From Eulemur rufifrons (taxonomy: Eukaryota; Chordata; Mammalia; Primates; Lemuridae): a stretch of 64,000 nucleotides of DNA. The translations under genes were made by a program, and so were the position numbers. This document shows, one piece after another, positions 34,742 through 46,544 of the stretch; positions within the stretch are counted from its first letter, which is position 1, and each line of letters begins with the position of its first letter. The DNA lies in the NCBI RefSeq assembly GCF_041146395.1, contig NC_091008.1, forward strand, positions 7,453,501-7,517,500. The letters are read 5' to 3'. Below the pieces are notes generated by a model, which saw only the letters and a program-made list of their open reading frames with translations, ran no database searches and was not told the origin of the DNA.

Positions 34742-36120
34742 ACAAGTTGTCTTTGTTTGGAGCTCATAACTCACAGGACCAATGCAACTATGTTTAAGGA
34801 TAAGTGACATAGTTTTATTTCTTGTTGCTCATGCAAAATTGATGATGCTTCAGCCATGTGAGATTTTTGTGTGTCCCTAATACTCCCTGACTCCTCTAGT
34901 AAAACCTGGCAGCAGAAAGGTAAGAGGAAAAAAAAAAAAAAAAAAAAAAAATTAAAGCTCTAAAACTCTAAAAAAGTATAATTACACACTCAGAGGCCAA
35001 ATCGCTTAGCTAAGCATCTTTCTATTAATTAGTAAGTCGTAAATTTTGCTTCTGTGGCTGATGCCGAAACATTGTATTTAGAAGAGCCATTAAATGAAGA
35101 CAAAAGGAAAACATCTGGAGTAGCTTAGCTCCAGTGTAGACCTCGGGCTGAAATAGCATTGTATTGCATTTCTCTTTTCTCAATCCCCTGCCAAATCCCC
35201 GAATTCCCCCGTATTTCTGCGAGGTTACATCATAAGCGTTTGATAAAAATAGTGTTGCTCTTCGCAAAGGCTTCATATGCATACTGAAAGCAAACACAGC
35301 CCTGGTAGTAATTCTGGTTTCCTGAATGATGCGCCTTGAAATCTGTCATTGAATTTTCCGTCCCTTCAGACGGAGGTTTTGTTTTCTCGGCTCTCTGTTG
35401 TTGACTGACAGGTGAGACGGGCAGGCCGAGTGCGACCGTTTAGAATTACATTTGGCGCTGAAATTAAATGTGACTTTTCACATCCTTCCTCAACACAAAG
35501 AACCTAGCGAGAGGCCAGTATGTTCAGATTCTAAAACGGAGATCGTTGCCGCACATGGCTTCTCCCCAGAAGACCCTCTCTCAGAATTTCGGTTGTTGGT
35601 AGCTAGCAGGTTTTATCTCCAGGAACTAAGATCCTTTTCTCGTCACTTCTGGCCTGCCAACTTGTAGACTGTCTTCAGCTGAGGCAGGGCTGCCAGAATG
35701 CATAACTGGAGAAGCTACTCAACTCTATTTATTTTAGAGTATGATAATTTGAGGGGAAATTAAAATTGTCAGTTTTCCATTACACCCTCAAGCTCTCCGG
35801 GCTGGTTATCTCATCAGATGTAAAAAACATACTTCTGCAGAAAACTGTGTAAACAGATGGAAGAGCCAAGAAAAAGAGGGGACTGATGTCTCCTCAAGGG
35901 CCCCACGGTACGTTCAGGGTGGGGCCGGGCACCTGAACATCCCGACCAATCCGACCCAGGTCTTCCTGTTCCAGGCCCCGGACAGGGAGACACACAGATG
36001 CTGAGTTTATGCAGCAAACACCGAGCAGATGTCTGGGTATCTCGGGGGCAAAGACAACAGATTTTTAGATGTTCACATGTTGACCTGCAGGGAGCCACCG
36101 CAGTGGCCTGGAGACTCTGA
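34742..36120. other. Unassigned sequence
   Basis: Contains an A-run at about 34930-34950. No recognised repeat or supported coding structure. Confidence 0.4.
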
Positions 36121-36129
36121 GCACGGAGG

Positions 36130-36235
36130 GCAGAGCTCTGCTGGGCTCATCTTTGCTCACCTGGCCCCAAGCCCAGCGCCTGGCGTATGACTAGAAACCC
36201 AATCAGTGCTTAATGCGTTCTGTGTAAATTCAGAG
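36130..36235 (+). repeat. L2 3' end fragment
   Basis: CCCAAGCCCAGCGCCTGGCG, then CAATCAGTGCTTAATGCGTT matches the L2/MIR-like terminal layout. Confidence 0.5.
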
Positions 36236-36274
36236 CCTCTGGAAACATTGTCAGATAAGCTCATGTCTCTACTC

Positions 36275-36745
36275 AGCATGCTGCGATAGCTTCTCATTGC
36301 ACCTGGAGCAAAACTCAGAGCCCCAGCAGGTCTGGTCCTGGCTGCCCCTGTGGCTGCTTTTGCTCCTCTCCCCGCTCCGTTCTCACTCCCGCACCCCCTC
36401 GTGGGCTCCCTGTCCTCGGGAGGCTGCTCCCTTTGAATCGGCTGTTCCTTATGCCTGGCCTCTTACTCTGCATACCTCCTTTATTCCTCTAAGACTTTGC
36501 TCCAATGTCCCTTTTCAGTGACTCGCATTCCCACTGCGCTTTGAACAGTTGCGACTTCTTCCCACCCCATCCCACGCAGCCCGCTCCGTCGTTTTCGTAA
36601 CACTTACCGCTTTCTAACTCGCCGTAAAGTTTACTAGCTAGTATGTTAATCTTCTGTTTTCTCTCTCCCCCACTGCTAGGATGTAAGTCTACAAGGGTGA
36701 AGATTTTGGTCTCTTTTGGTCACTGATATTGCTAGTGTTGTAGCC
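36275..36745 (+). repeat. L2 LINE fragment
   Basis: Plus-orientation L2 3' half: AAAACTCAGAGCCCCAGCAG, CTTATGCCTGGCCTCTTACT, AAGACTTTGCTCCAATGTCC, CACTGCTAGGATGTAAGTCT in the consensus order. Confidence 0.8.
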
Positions 36746-37134
36746 GGGGTCTGACGGTTGAGTGGAAAAAAATGAGTAAAGCTGAATTAGTGAAAAGTAA
36801 AGCTGGAGTGGGTGAGTCTGAGAGTGGAAAAGACGCATTTTTGCAGCCAGGTGTAAAGGTTAAGAGACCATCAGAGGTGGTACATGTGTAGAGGCAAACA
36901 CTCATGTTCGTATTCAAAAGCCCTTGTCGATCAGGATGAACTTGGCCAACTCCCAGAGTCAGAACGACAGACTTCCAAGTTATTGACTGCCAGGCTCTTG
37001 GTAGCAATGTATCGTTCAACCCCTGATGAATTGAGACAAAGAGCACGCGTGGGGATCGGAATATCTCACAGTGGACCATGAGGCTTCCCCTGGCATTAGG
37101 GACGCTTGCTAAGTCCTGTGTCCCCGCTCCCAGC

Positions 37135-37212
37135 CCTAACCAGTTGACCGGATGATCACTAAGGATTAGGTCCCCAGGTGAACCAAATGTATGCTAAAAT
37201 TTGAGAATTACT
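37135..37212 (+). mobile_element. Possible MER5-like end
   Basis: CCCCAGGTGAACCAAATGTA, then GCTAAAATTTGAGAATTACT resembles the right end of a MER5-type hAT element. Confidence 0.4.
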
Positions 37213-37622
37213 AGGACATAGAAAATCTACAGAAAATGAGACTACAGGAGAACGGGATTTCCCCTGCTGCAGTATCATTGTTGCACAGGATGTTGGAAGT
37301 TAAAAAAAAAAAAAAGTGTTCCTTGAATTAATAAATTAAGGTAACACTGAGTTAAATGGATTTTTTTTTTTTTTTTTTTTTAGTAGTAGAACTCCTAAGA
37401 ACCTTTAATAAACTGATGTCATTGTGAATTCCCAAGAGGAGGATGTAGTGGGTAGCAACCCAGATTTTATTCCATCCTGGGTGTCTCTTTTTAGGCACTT
37501 TTTATTAACTTTTGAGGAAGAGGTGGGTTTTTTCTTGAAAGAAAAAGTCTAGGCGTTTCTGTTATAAATAATATCTAATAATCATTCCTCATTCTAACTA
37601 TCATTCTTTGTAATTCTGTTTA

Positions 37623-37638
37623 CTCTCTCTCTCTCTGT

Positions 37639-37667
<29 letters not shown>
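37623..37667. repeat. (TC)n-(CA)n microsatellite
   Basis: A CT run followed by about 13 CA units. Confidence 0.95.
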
Positions 37668-37669
<2 letters not shown>

Positions 37670-39340
37670 TATAAGATGAATATCAGTCCACAGAGACTGC
37701 ACAAAGAAGCCTATGTACAGTGCACCTGATGCGTGAGCTCACCTGTTACAGTGAAATTCGGTAGATGGGTGGGTGAGATTTCTGTCCTTTGTGTGAAGCA
37801 GTATAGGTTAGCGGGATGCACATACATAAGTATCTCGCTGGGTATGAGCACACATGGGGCCTGGTTCTCCTGTATTGATTACACTAACCTATTCCTGCTG
37901 CCGCCTGGCCCCCGGCAACGAGATAGCTGTGTGCCTGGAATAAACAGCTCCCTCCCTTTTTGAAAGCTGTGCGAGGTCCACAGCGCATCAGCCCCTTCTG
38001 CATGTAATGGAAGTATCCACACATGGGCAATTGCTGTCTGCAGACGTAATGAGCCGAGTGGGAGGTAATGAGAAGTGACTGTCACGCCATCTCTGGGGCC
38101 CTGTCTCTCCTACCGCACAATTACACCGTGACCCGAGAGAAACCAAGAGGACCAGAACAGTCTCTCCTTTTCTAACGGTCTCAGAATCAGCCCTCGCTCA
38201 CCGAGGAGAGCTGAGATGCAGCGTTATGCACTTCACAGCCCAGAAGATGTCCAAGAAGATGTGTGCTCGTAGTACACGAGGCGGTTCTGTCTGCACAGTC
38301 GTACACCGTTTCCCGGCTGCAGACTTGGCCTCTTGCCCGAAAGATGCCATCGGACTGAGATAGCCCTTCCTGCGTTCCGCTGGCATGCGTGTCTGGGGCG
38401 AAAGCTGTTGCTCCTTTTATAACAGGAGTGCATGGGGAGGAAGCTGATGGGCGGCACATTTCTGGTAGAGGAATGCATGCTGAAGCTTGAAAAGAAAAAA
38501 AGCCTCTTTTAAATGATGATGATAAATGCAATGACAGCAGTTTCGAGGTGCCCCGTGTCACCCGTCTTATTCTGAGTTTTGTTTCGGGGAGAGCATCAGT
38601 GACAGCAACCATTTTCAGCGACTTACATGGCGAGGAGGAGATGGCAGGGTCGAGGGAAGGCAGAGGGTGGCCCGCTGAGCCCACTTTTAGAGCGGGAGCA
38701 CGTATTCATAGCAAGGTGGAAGACTTTTAAAATTCTTTTCATTGTCTCTGTTTTGCTCTCCTAGCTGAGGCTCAGCCCACACTCTGGAGGAAGCCTGCCA
38801 GCTGCTCGCTGAGTGCTGAATGGGAACAAGCTGGGCTGCTGTGCTTCTTGGCAGAGAGGAAAGAGCAGCGCAGGCTGGCTGCTGGCTGGGGGACACCGTT
38901 TTCCGCTCCTCTGCCTGCAGGAAGCCCCCAGGTGGCATGAGGGAGAATTAGCGTGTAAATGGCGGGGCCTGCTAATTTCTTACCACTTCATTAGTTGACA
39001 GTTCAGTGGAAGAGGTCTCCTGCCAGTCACCTCTCCCCTGTGGCGGGGACACCCGTCAGAAGCAGAGCTCAGTCGTGTCGTGTTGACGCACTTGTGACTT
39101 TTTGGTTGTCCCTTCGGTGTGTGCTGGTTTATTCTCTGACCCTGTCACTAGCAATTACTCCCCTGCACCATTTTCCTCAATTCTTTTGGTTCGAACTTAG
39201 TATCACCAGGAAAAGGTAGAAGCTGCTCTTGATCTTTTTTGTGCCTTTGTACAAAATGGGTTCAAAAATATGCCACAAAGAGAGAAAAAAGGAAAATGAT
39301 ACCTTATACTTAAGTGAGCTCTCCCTCACGGCATTCCTCA
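37670..39340. other. Unassigned sequence
   Basis: The minus ORF of 165 codons at 38187-38684 ends next to a donor-like CTCG|GTGAGCGAGG (minus, at about 38200). It has no acceptor or recognisable protein and I do not support it as a gene. Confidence 0.35.
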
Positions 39341-39344
39341 TAGC

Positions 39345-39515
39345 TCATAGGTTGTGAGTGCCTACTGTGTGCCAGGCATCGTCCTAAGCACTCCGTAGTT
39401 CACTAAATGCTGTTACTTCTGTTTTATGTAGGAGGAATCTGAGGCACAGAGAGGTTGAGCTTATTGCCTAGGACACACAGTATTTGAATATAGGAAGTTT
39501 GGACCCAGAGCCCAT
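39345..39515 (-). repeat. MIR SINE
   Basis: Inverted MIR: CTACTGTGTGCCAGGCATCG, GGAATCTGAGGCACAGAGAG, TTTGGACCCAGAGCCCATGC. Confidence 0.85.
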
Positions 39516-39767
39516 GCTTCATGTACTAGAGAATTTTGCATTAGTTAGTCACTTACTCAGTTAATTCTTCAATTAATTAAACATTAATGAAGCACCAACT
39601 TATGTAACTTACCATGGCAGAGTTTCTGAGCCCATGAATCCTCCCATTTCCATCTGTCAGAAGGGCTCTGCTGAACACTCCCCACCTCTCCAAGGCTATG
39701 CTCGTGGACGTACAAGAGGCAGGAAAGGCAAGACTTCGCCATCAGACAGTTTAAATATGTGTAGATC

Positions 39768-39940
39768 AGGAATGGACAAACTTTTCTCTATAAAGGGCCA
39801 GAGACTAAATATTTGTGGCTTTGTACCTCACACAGTCTCAGTCCCAACAAGTGCAAAGTAACCATAAGCATTACATGGACGAGCATGTCTGTCTTCTAAT
39901 AAAACTTTATAAAACCGGCCCGCAGACCTGAGTTAGCCCC
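39768..39940 (+). mobile_element. Nonautonomous hAT-type element
   Basis: Same family and orientation as 21404-21625: CAGGAATGGACAAACTTTTC, ATAAAGGGCCAGAGACTAAA, CTAATAAAACTTTATAAAAC, then GGCCCGCAGACC. Left end CAGG... and right end ...CCCCTG match as inverted ends. Confidence 0.7.
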
Positions 39941-40069
39941 TGGGCTGCCTGCTGCAGAGGGTAAAAGAAGCCCCAGGAAACATACAGAACAGTGAATGCT
40001 GCCAGAAGGACCCAACGTGGAGCCTGCGTGGTGCCGCCTGTCCGCGCCCGTGAGGGACATGGAGCAGCT

Positions 40070-40620
40070 GAAGTGTCAGGGAGCACGGGGACCTGTGTGC
40101 ATTTGGCACATGGCCTCAGGGACCTGAGTCTTCCCTGAAGGATGGGAAGAGTCTGACGCACACCTGTGAGGCTGGTAGGTGGGTCTCACGACTGCCATGG
40201 TTCCTATGACGACGTGCAGCGGCAAGTTGGTTCCCCGATGTCCGGTTTCCCTTTCGTTCTTGTTAGTAGGACTCCAGTTCTGTTTGGTACCACACGGCTT
40301 CAGCTCCAGGCAGTGGCTCACCACTGATAGCAGCAAATCTCAGTCATCGTGTTCTCCAGTTTTCCTGCCTCTTCTGTAGCTAAAGGTGACCGGTCGACCC
40401 AGCTTTGATCAATCAGAAGTAGGGACGCCCGAGGGGTGACGTGGGAAGGGACTCTTTTGGGAAACCTTTTGCTTTTCTGATCAAAGGGACAGACCCACGC
40501 ATGGCACACGTCCTCGTGTTTCCTGCCACAAATGTAGACGTGAAGACTCCCTGGGACAGTCGTCTGGGGCCCTGAGGAGCAAGCCAGCGTGTCACGGATG
40601 GAGAATGGGGACAGGGACAA
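40070..40620 (+). repeat. Old LTR-like repeat, family unresolved
   Basis: AACCTTTTGCTTTTCTGATC, then GACAGACCCACGCATGGCAC and AAATGTAGACGTGAAGACTC suggest the family seen at 16975-17740 in a different segment. Confidence 0.35.
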
Positions 40621-40971
40621 GAGCCCGGGCCTCGGGTGATATCACCGAGCTTCCCCTTAGGCGCTGGGCTACCTACCTCCGCCCGTCTTCTAAGAGTTAA
40701 CTACATGGTTCTTCTTGCTTTAAATCACCGTTAGTTGAATAACAAATGTGTCTTTGAAAATATTCCAGGAGAAGTTAACTAGGAGTTACTTGTTTCTAGA
40801 AGTTTCCCATCATCTTAGATATTTCAGAAAATTGTATTAAATCAGATGAGAATTATTTCACATTCCTTTCATTTTCTTAGTAATCTCCTTCTCCACAATA
40901 TACTAATGAGGAGAAAAAAGTACATTACAGACAAATATTAGCTCATTTTAATTTATTTTATTATTATCATC

Positions 40972-41086
40972 CTTTTTTTTTTTAGAGATGGGGTCTCACT
41001 ATGTTGCCCAGGCTGGCCTTGAACTGGGCTCAAGTGATTCTTCTGCCTCAGCCTCCAGAGTAGCTAGCTGGGACTATAGGTGTGAG
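40972..41086 (-). mobile_element. Alu monomer (FLAM-like)
   Basis: A single arm only: TAGAGATGGGGTCTCACTAT, TTGCCCAGGCTGGCCTTGAA, ending at GGGACTATAGGTGTGAG. Confidence 0.8.
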
Positions 41087-41569
41087 GAGCTCATTTTTTA
41101 TTTAAATATTATCATAAATGTCTTAAATACAACAAGGGGTTAATGGTGGTTGTGTCTGGATAATTAATTCTTTTTAGCTATTATAATTAGGAATGCTTTT
41201 TTTTGTTTTGCTTAAATGGCACCAACAAAAATAAAACTGATTTTATTTTTGATACAAGCTTCTTTTCTGGCTTATGCTGTTTTCTTATCCTTACTTTCCC
41301 TTTGGCTTTCTTATCTTATTTCTTATTAGTTTTCTTTCCTATATATGTATGTACATGTATCTATTTGTGTGTGTGTATGTGTTGGTTTTATAAACTCTAC
41401 CTTTCTACACGTTTTTCATTATAATGTAGTCTGTAGTATGACGTTGCCAATGTGAAGTATGTTCTTGAAGTTCGACGCATGTTACTAAGTTTCATCTTCA
41501 TTCAGTCCTTCCTTTAATAAATGCAGCTGAGAGCCAGCCACTATGCTAAGTGCTGTAGGACTAGGAGGA

Positions 41570-41815
41570 ATCCATGTTGGAAACCCTGTGCTCTCCTCTC
41601 TCTCCCATCTTTCCTTTGGGCTCACACACCTACTCATTCTGTAAGACCCGGTATAGATGCTGTTTTCTCCATGAAACCTGAAGTTGATCCACTTGGTGAC
41701 CCTTTCGCCCACGCCTCTACATCTGCGTTACATTGTTGCTTCTGCCTCTCCTTGGTTACGTCCTGCTGGGTGGTGTGCCGTGTTGACTGGCATAGTCCTG
41801 CCTAGACTGGGGGTG
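41570..41815 (+). repeat. L2 LINE fragment, diverged
   Basis: ATTCTGTAAGACCCGGTATA, then TCTCCATGAAACCTGAAGTT fits the L2 segment before its 3' UTR. Confidence 0.5.
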
Positions 41816-42274
41816 TGGTGAACACGGCCGCTGGCCACTCCCCAGCGTCCAGCCCCGTGTTGCTTCCTTGGGCAGCCAGGGCCACGACCCACACAAACTG
41901 CACGTTCGGAAACAGGCTTCCCGTGGATGACGTCCTGAATCTGGCCTGTACCTGGCCACACCTTGTCTTGGCTGCCTTTTCTCCCGTATCTCACCCCCAT
42001 CCCGTAGGCCTGCCTCACCCCGTGTCTCTTCTAGACCTTCTCAGCCATGCCCTTTGCCCAGCTTTGTTGCTCTGACGTGGCTTTTTCTGGGAGGCTCAGA
42101 TCCTGGAGGAAGATCTGGAGACCACTTATATTTCACACCTAGCAAGCCCTCAGTTAGTAATCTGTTTAAGAAACGAGGATGGACAAGTGACCGTTCAGAG
42201 GAGGTATACATTTAAACACCTGATGCTTTTTATAGTGAGTTTAGGGCTAAAGCAAATAAAAACATACCATTGGC
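41816..42274. other. Unassigned sequence
   Basis: C-rich, without a recognised repeat. Overlapping ORFs on both strands are not supported. Confidence 0.35.
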
Positions 42275-42610
42275 TACTGGTGTTATTTATTGGAATGTGG
42301 GAAGGCACGTAGATGTCCACGGTGGGACATGAAGCCAAGACACCCTGGTCTCACGGTCCTTCTGCGACACCATTCTTGTTGATAAGTAACCCTCTCTAAA
42401 TAAGGGGAAATGTAGAAAAACACAACTCTCCGAACGCAAGTTAGATCAGGAAATCGTGGCAATCTCTGGAATGTCAAGAGTAAAAATAAGGAAGGGAGGA
42501 TCAATCCTGCTAGCCCAGAATGAGAAGCTGTCACCACCAAAGCTGCAACTCTCTAGATGAATGTAACACCTCTGAAAACTCTCACGACGGCGCCAAGTAT
42601 TTACATGTTC
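42275..42610 (+). repeat. LTR-like repeat, copy 1
   Basis: Shares at least 180 bp with 43895-44120 in the same orientation, including TGGAATGTCAAGAGTAAAAA and GATCAATCCTGCT. The pair may be LTRs of one ERVL-like element or two dispersed copies. Confidence 0.45.
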
Positions 42611-43894
42611 TCCCCGAACGTGGCATCTACAGCAAGCGGCTTTGGTCGTGAAGCGCCATCTGCGTGATCACCCGCCCCTTGCTAGAGTACTCTGAACTCA
42701 GCAGTTGTACAACAGACGCGTTTAAATATACAGGATTCCTGCTCTCATGGTTCAGAACGGGTGTTAGAAACTGAGGGAAAACAGCTAGCTTCCTTGAAAA
42801 CTCAGACTCCATCTGACATTTTTCCAGACACCTTTTGTAACCACGCGACACACTGTCCCCCAGAGATAACAACATCATCATAATAGATTTACAGATAGTT
42901 AAACGGATCAGCCTGACCCAGAACTTCAGCAGCTGCCGTCACAATCATTAACGAGCTAGTTAATCCGGAAGGTGAAATCAGATCACTGTTTGGTTTTTCA
43001 TTCGAGTGGAGTCTGCGTGGTCATGAGAAAAACAAGCGTACAGAAGTCAGCTTGTAAGCAGTCCGGATAGAGGAATAAAAATGGTTTTGCTGTAATCCAT
43101 CACTGCCACGTATTAGTAGATGTGTCTGTGGAAAAATAGCACTAGTTGAAATTATAAAACCAAGAATGAAGGATTGAATTCCATCTCTATGCTTTATATT
43201 TTGTTTATTAAAATACTCCCCGTGCATTCACCGAGGTACTTTATTTGGGATTATGCAGAAATGAGATCTAATGATGCCTTTAGCACAATGTGCGTATTAG
43301 CAAAGGCTGCTAAGCCCTCCTGAATCACAGCCTCTCTGGCATCTGATGGGAGTGGTGACTTCATACACTTTCAAGGTGGCCATAAGCCATGGACAGGGAA
43401 GGGACATTTCTATGTCTCTCACATAAACGAGACAGTTTTCATTTTGCCCCTCTCCTGTTTTCCCAGTGGTAGTGGTGTATGGGAGGCAGGGGTGTGTTCA
43501 CCATGGAGAAAGAGCACATTCTAGGAATGCATTGATTATCATCTCTGGAATTTAAAAGAAGACATGGATAACAGATGTGTCATTCTGCATTTATGCAATA
43601 CAAGTCTGAACAGTAAATTTAACATGATCAGAAAATGAACTGTCATTAACATTCTCCTGCAAATTCTGGGTGAGACTTGCATTGTGGCCATCATCGTGGA
43701 GCACACTAACAACCTTTGGGAGAATCACTGGAAACCAGTATTTGTGGGTGGCTCAGCGGTTGAGGAAGCATCGTAAGTCATGTCGTAACCATCAGTGTAT
43801 AAATGGTACAGTTTTAGGAAACTACAGAGGCAAGAAGAACTATATTAACACAAAAGGAGACTCTCCTTTTTTCTCTGCATGGGAAACATAAGAA
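42611..43894. other. Unassigned sequence between two LTR-like copies
   Basis: About 1.3 kb. If the flanking copies are one element's LTRs this would be its deleted interior, but no gag, pol or env motif is visible. Confidence 0.3.
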
Positions 43895-44120
43895 AAACAT
43901 TATTGTTGAACTCAAACTAGGTCAAGACCTGGCAGTAATTTTTGGAATGTCAAAAGTAAAACTAAGAAATGGGGGAATTAATCCTGCTCTAGCACAAAAC
44001 GAGGAGTTGTCAGGATTAAAAACCCACGAGAAGATGTTTCCTGGACCTGAACGGGAAGATAACAGTGCTTGGACACTATGAAGAGTCTTCACCTGCCCCA
44101 AACGAACAATAACAAAATAT
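43895..44120 (+). repeat. LTR-like repeat, copy 2
   Basis: TGGAATGTCAAAAGTAAAAC, TTAATCCTGCTCTAGCACAA and GAAGAGTCTTCACCTGCCCC correspond to copy 1 with diverged spacing. Confidence 0.45.
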
Positions 44121-44169
44121 GTAAGTTCCTCTCCTCCATCCATTTTATTTTTTAAAAAAGTTCTTAATA

Positions 44170-44453
44170 TTTATTGTTTTTGAAACAGATTCTCACTTCG
44201 TTGCCTGGGCTAGAATGCGGTGGTATCATCATAGCTCACTGCAACCTCAAACTTTTGGGTTCAAGGATCCTCCTGCCTCAGCCTCCCAAGTAGCTGGGAC
44301 TACCAGCTCATGCCACCATGCCTGGGTAATTTTTCTGTTTTTTGTAGAGATAGAGTCTCTCACTTGCTCAGGCTGGTCTCGAACTGCTGGCCTTAAGCAA
44401 TCCTCCCACCTTGGCCTCCCAAAGTGCTAGGATTACTAGCTATCACACCTGGC
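44170..44453 (-). mobile_element. Older Alu (AluJ-like)
   Basis: Two-armed Alu in minus orientation. It lacks the strepsirrhine A/T linker (TTTTCTGTTTTTTGTAGAGA) and is clearly more diverged than the lineage-specific copies. Confidence 0.88.
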
Positions 44454-44529
44454 CTTACCCATTATTTTAAATCTTCATCAATACATCACTAGCTCACGTG
44501 GGCCTATAGATTTTTAAGATGTTTTTGAT

Positions 44530-44660
44530 AAAAGATGTTTATGCAGCTGAGGGCACACATCCTGACCTGGAGAGCCAGATTAAGGACTTTGAACTTTGCA
44601 TCGTAGGCCTGAGGGTGGTTGAGAGATGGATGGGACTGTCCTTAGGAGGGCTGACTCAGT
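44530..44660 (-). repeat. L2-like fragment, weak
   Basis: GATTAAGGACTTTGAACTTT, then GGTTGAGAGATGGATGGGAC resembles inverted L2. Confidence 0.35.
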
Positions 44661-45306
44661 GGGATTGTAAGGCTCGGGGGTTCACACCTAGAGGGACACA
44701 AGAATGTTCATTGTCTTTAACAGAATTAATGACGTCAGAAAAGAAAGATGTTTTTTGAGGGGAAGAAAAAATGCATTTGGAATTTTATATTTTGGAAATG
44801 CTGGTTACTTAAGTTGAATTTTGAGCATAATGACACTGGTGAAATGTCTGAAAAATATTGGTTGCACTGAAGCCCAAAGGTCTTTTGGCTACAATTTCTC
44901 AGAAAGTCTAATGAAATCTTGGAATAGTCAGAAAGTTTATTTGGACATTCAGCAGAGTTTTCTCAACCTGGCTTTATCTAAGCATTTCCAAATCAGTTAA
45001 GTCAGTTTCCCAAAATCAAGTCGGAGAGAAATGGTTTGGTTTTCTCTGTTTAGAGCTACCTCAATCCTTACCTGTATACAGCACAATTTTGAGATCCAAC
45101 AGAGGACCGTTGGTAAAAAAAGGATCCAGGCAGTTTTGATGTTTCTGGCTTGTTTCTGCTGAGGAAAATATAATAGGGACCACGTTACTGAATCATTACT
45201 TACCAACACTCCTTTCTTCTTGTACTCCTCCAGAATGGAAGCAGGTCCAATAATAGTAAGATGCAGAAAAAGGAGGCATTGCTAAGAGAGGAACAACGGT
45301 GTTCTT

Positions 45307-45332
45307 GGGGGGGGGTGTGTGTGTGTGTGTGT
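45307..45332. repeat. (G)n-(TG)n tract
   Basis: A G-run followed by about eight GT units. Confidence 0.9.
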
Positions 45333-45514
45333 TAGTGTTAGTACAACGCCTTAGGTGCTCACTAAATGCAAGGTGCCCACAGTAACAAACAATTCCGTAT
45401 AAAGCAAGGTCATGGGAGGTAAAAATAATTATCAGTGGTTATGAAAATTTGACTAATAATTATGCCATTATAATAAGTCTTGGTGACTGAGATTTTCATA
45501 GATTGTTTTCTTAC

Positions 45515-45615
45515 GATGTTGAGGGTTCTCATGCACGATGACTGTTTTTGACAAAATTCTAAGTCCTGCATTCTGATTAACGTGGCTTAGAGGAGTGGCG
45601 GTAAAAGGATTCTGC
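45515..45615 (-). CDS. Candidate exon or small ORF, minus strand
   Basis: Inside an 86-codon ATG-to-stop frame (45728-45468). An acceptor-like GACTGATTATAG and a donor-like CATC|GTAAGA delimit 101 nt reading QNPFTATPLSHVNQNAG then LRILSKTVIVHENPQH. Nearby frames at 45283-44997 are also open, but two splice-like sites there are only 36 bp apart, too close for an intron. No domain recognised; chance is not excluded. Confidence 0.25.
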
Positions 45616-45732
45616 CTATAATCAGTCATAATACAGTAGGTTGTTTTGGATTCCTTCCTCTTAAATTTAGTAATAGGCTGATATTGTAATAAATCAATAC
45701 TTAAAATGAATGTTTTTGAAGAATTCATAAGA

Positions 45733-46544
45733 GTAACAAATTGTTTTGGAAGTTTGTAAAAACTTTTTCCCCAGCATTTTCCTTGCCCATGACATGGTTA
45801 ATAAAAGCAATAATGTTTTGATGATGAGGAAATTAAAGCACACTTTAAGAAAATTTCATAAAATTATTTAAGTCAAAGGCAGAAATAGTAAGTAGAACCT
45901 CCAAGCCCTTTCTATTAGTCCACACTTTATTCACTTTTTGTTCTCAATTCAATTTAAAAATTTATGTCTAGAAAAGTGAATGTTTAACAGACATGAAATC
46001 CAAATCAATTTGATCTAAATATCGGAAACTTTGAAAAATATTTAGTCCCTCCACTATTTAAATTCTGCAATTACTAGTAATGAATCTTTTGCTTGGGTTC
46101 ATCCTCGTTGTTCCTCTTTTATCCAGAGGGAAATAGTCTTTGAGGAGGTTTAAAATAAAAGCAAATAAATAACTTAAAACTCAACATGTTATACTAATGA
46201 TTTACAGTTAACTGTGTTGTATAATAGGAAGGTGTGTTGGCTACATATCAGAACTAATTCCAGACCAATTCTTTCGTTATCTAGTTGAGTGTCTCAGGAA
46301 CGGCTTTTTCATTCCTCCTCTCCTCCCTCCCTCCCTTCGTTTCTGCAAGAACCTCATTGTTCCCACGGAGGGAAGATGGGGGATAAGAAAGCTACCACGT
46401 GACGACTTCAGAGAGCTATTGGGAGTATCATGTGAGACATACAGTTTTACTCCTTTCTTCCTGTCGTAGTAAATTGTACCACAGTCTATCCGGGTCCCCA
46501 GTAAAACCGTTGCAGTCATTCTGATTCTTTTCTTCTCCCCAAAC
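45733..46544. other. Unassigned A/T-rich sequence
   Basis: No recognised feature. Confidence 0.4.

Noticed and set aside
38187..38684. 165-codon minus ORF near a donor-like GTGAGC
   Set aside because: No acceptor, no recognisable protein, and alternative frames equally open.
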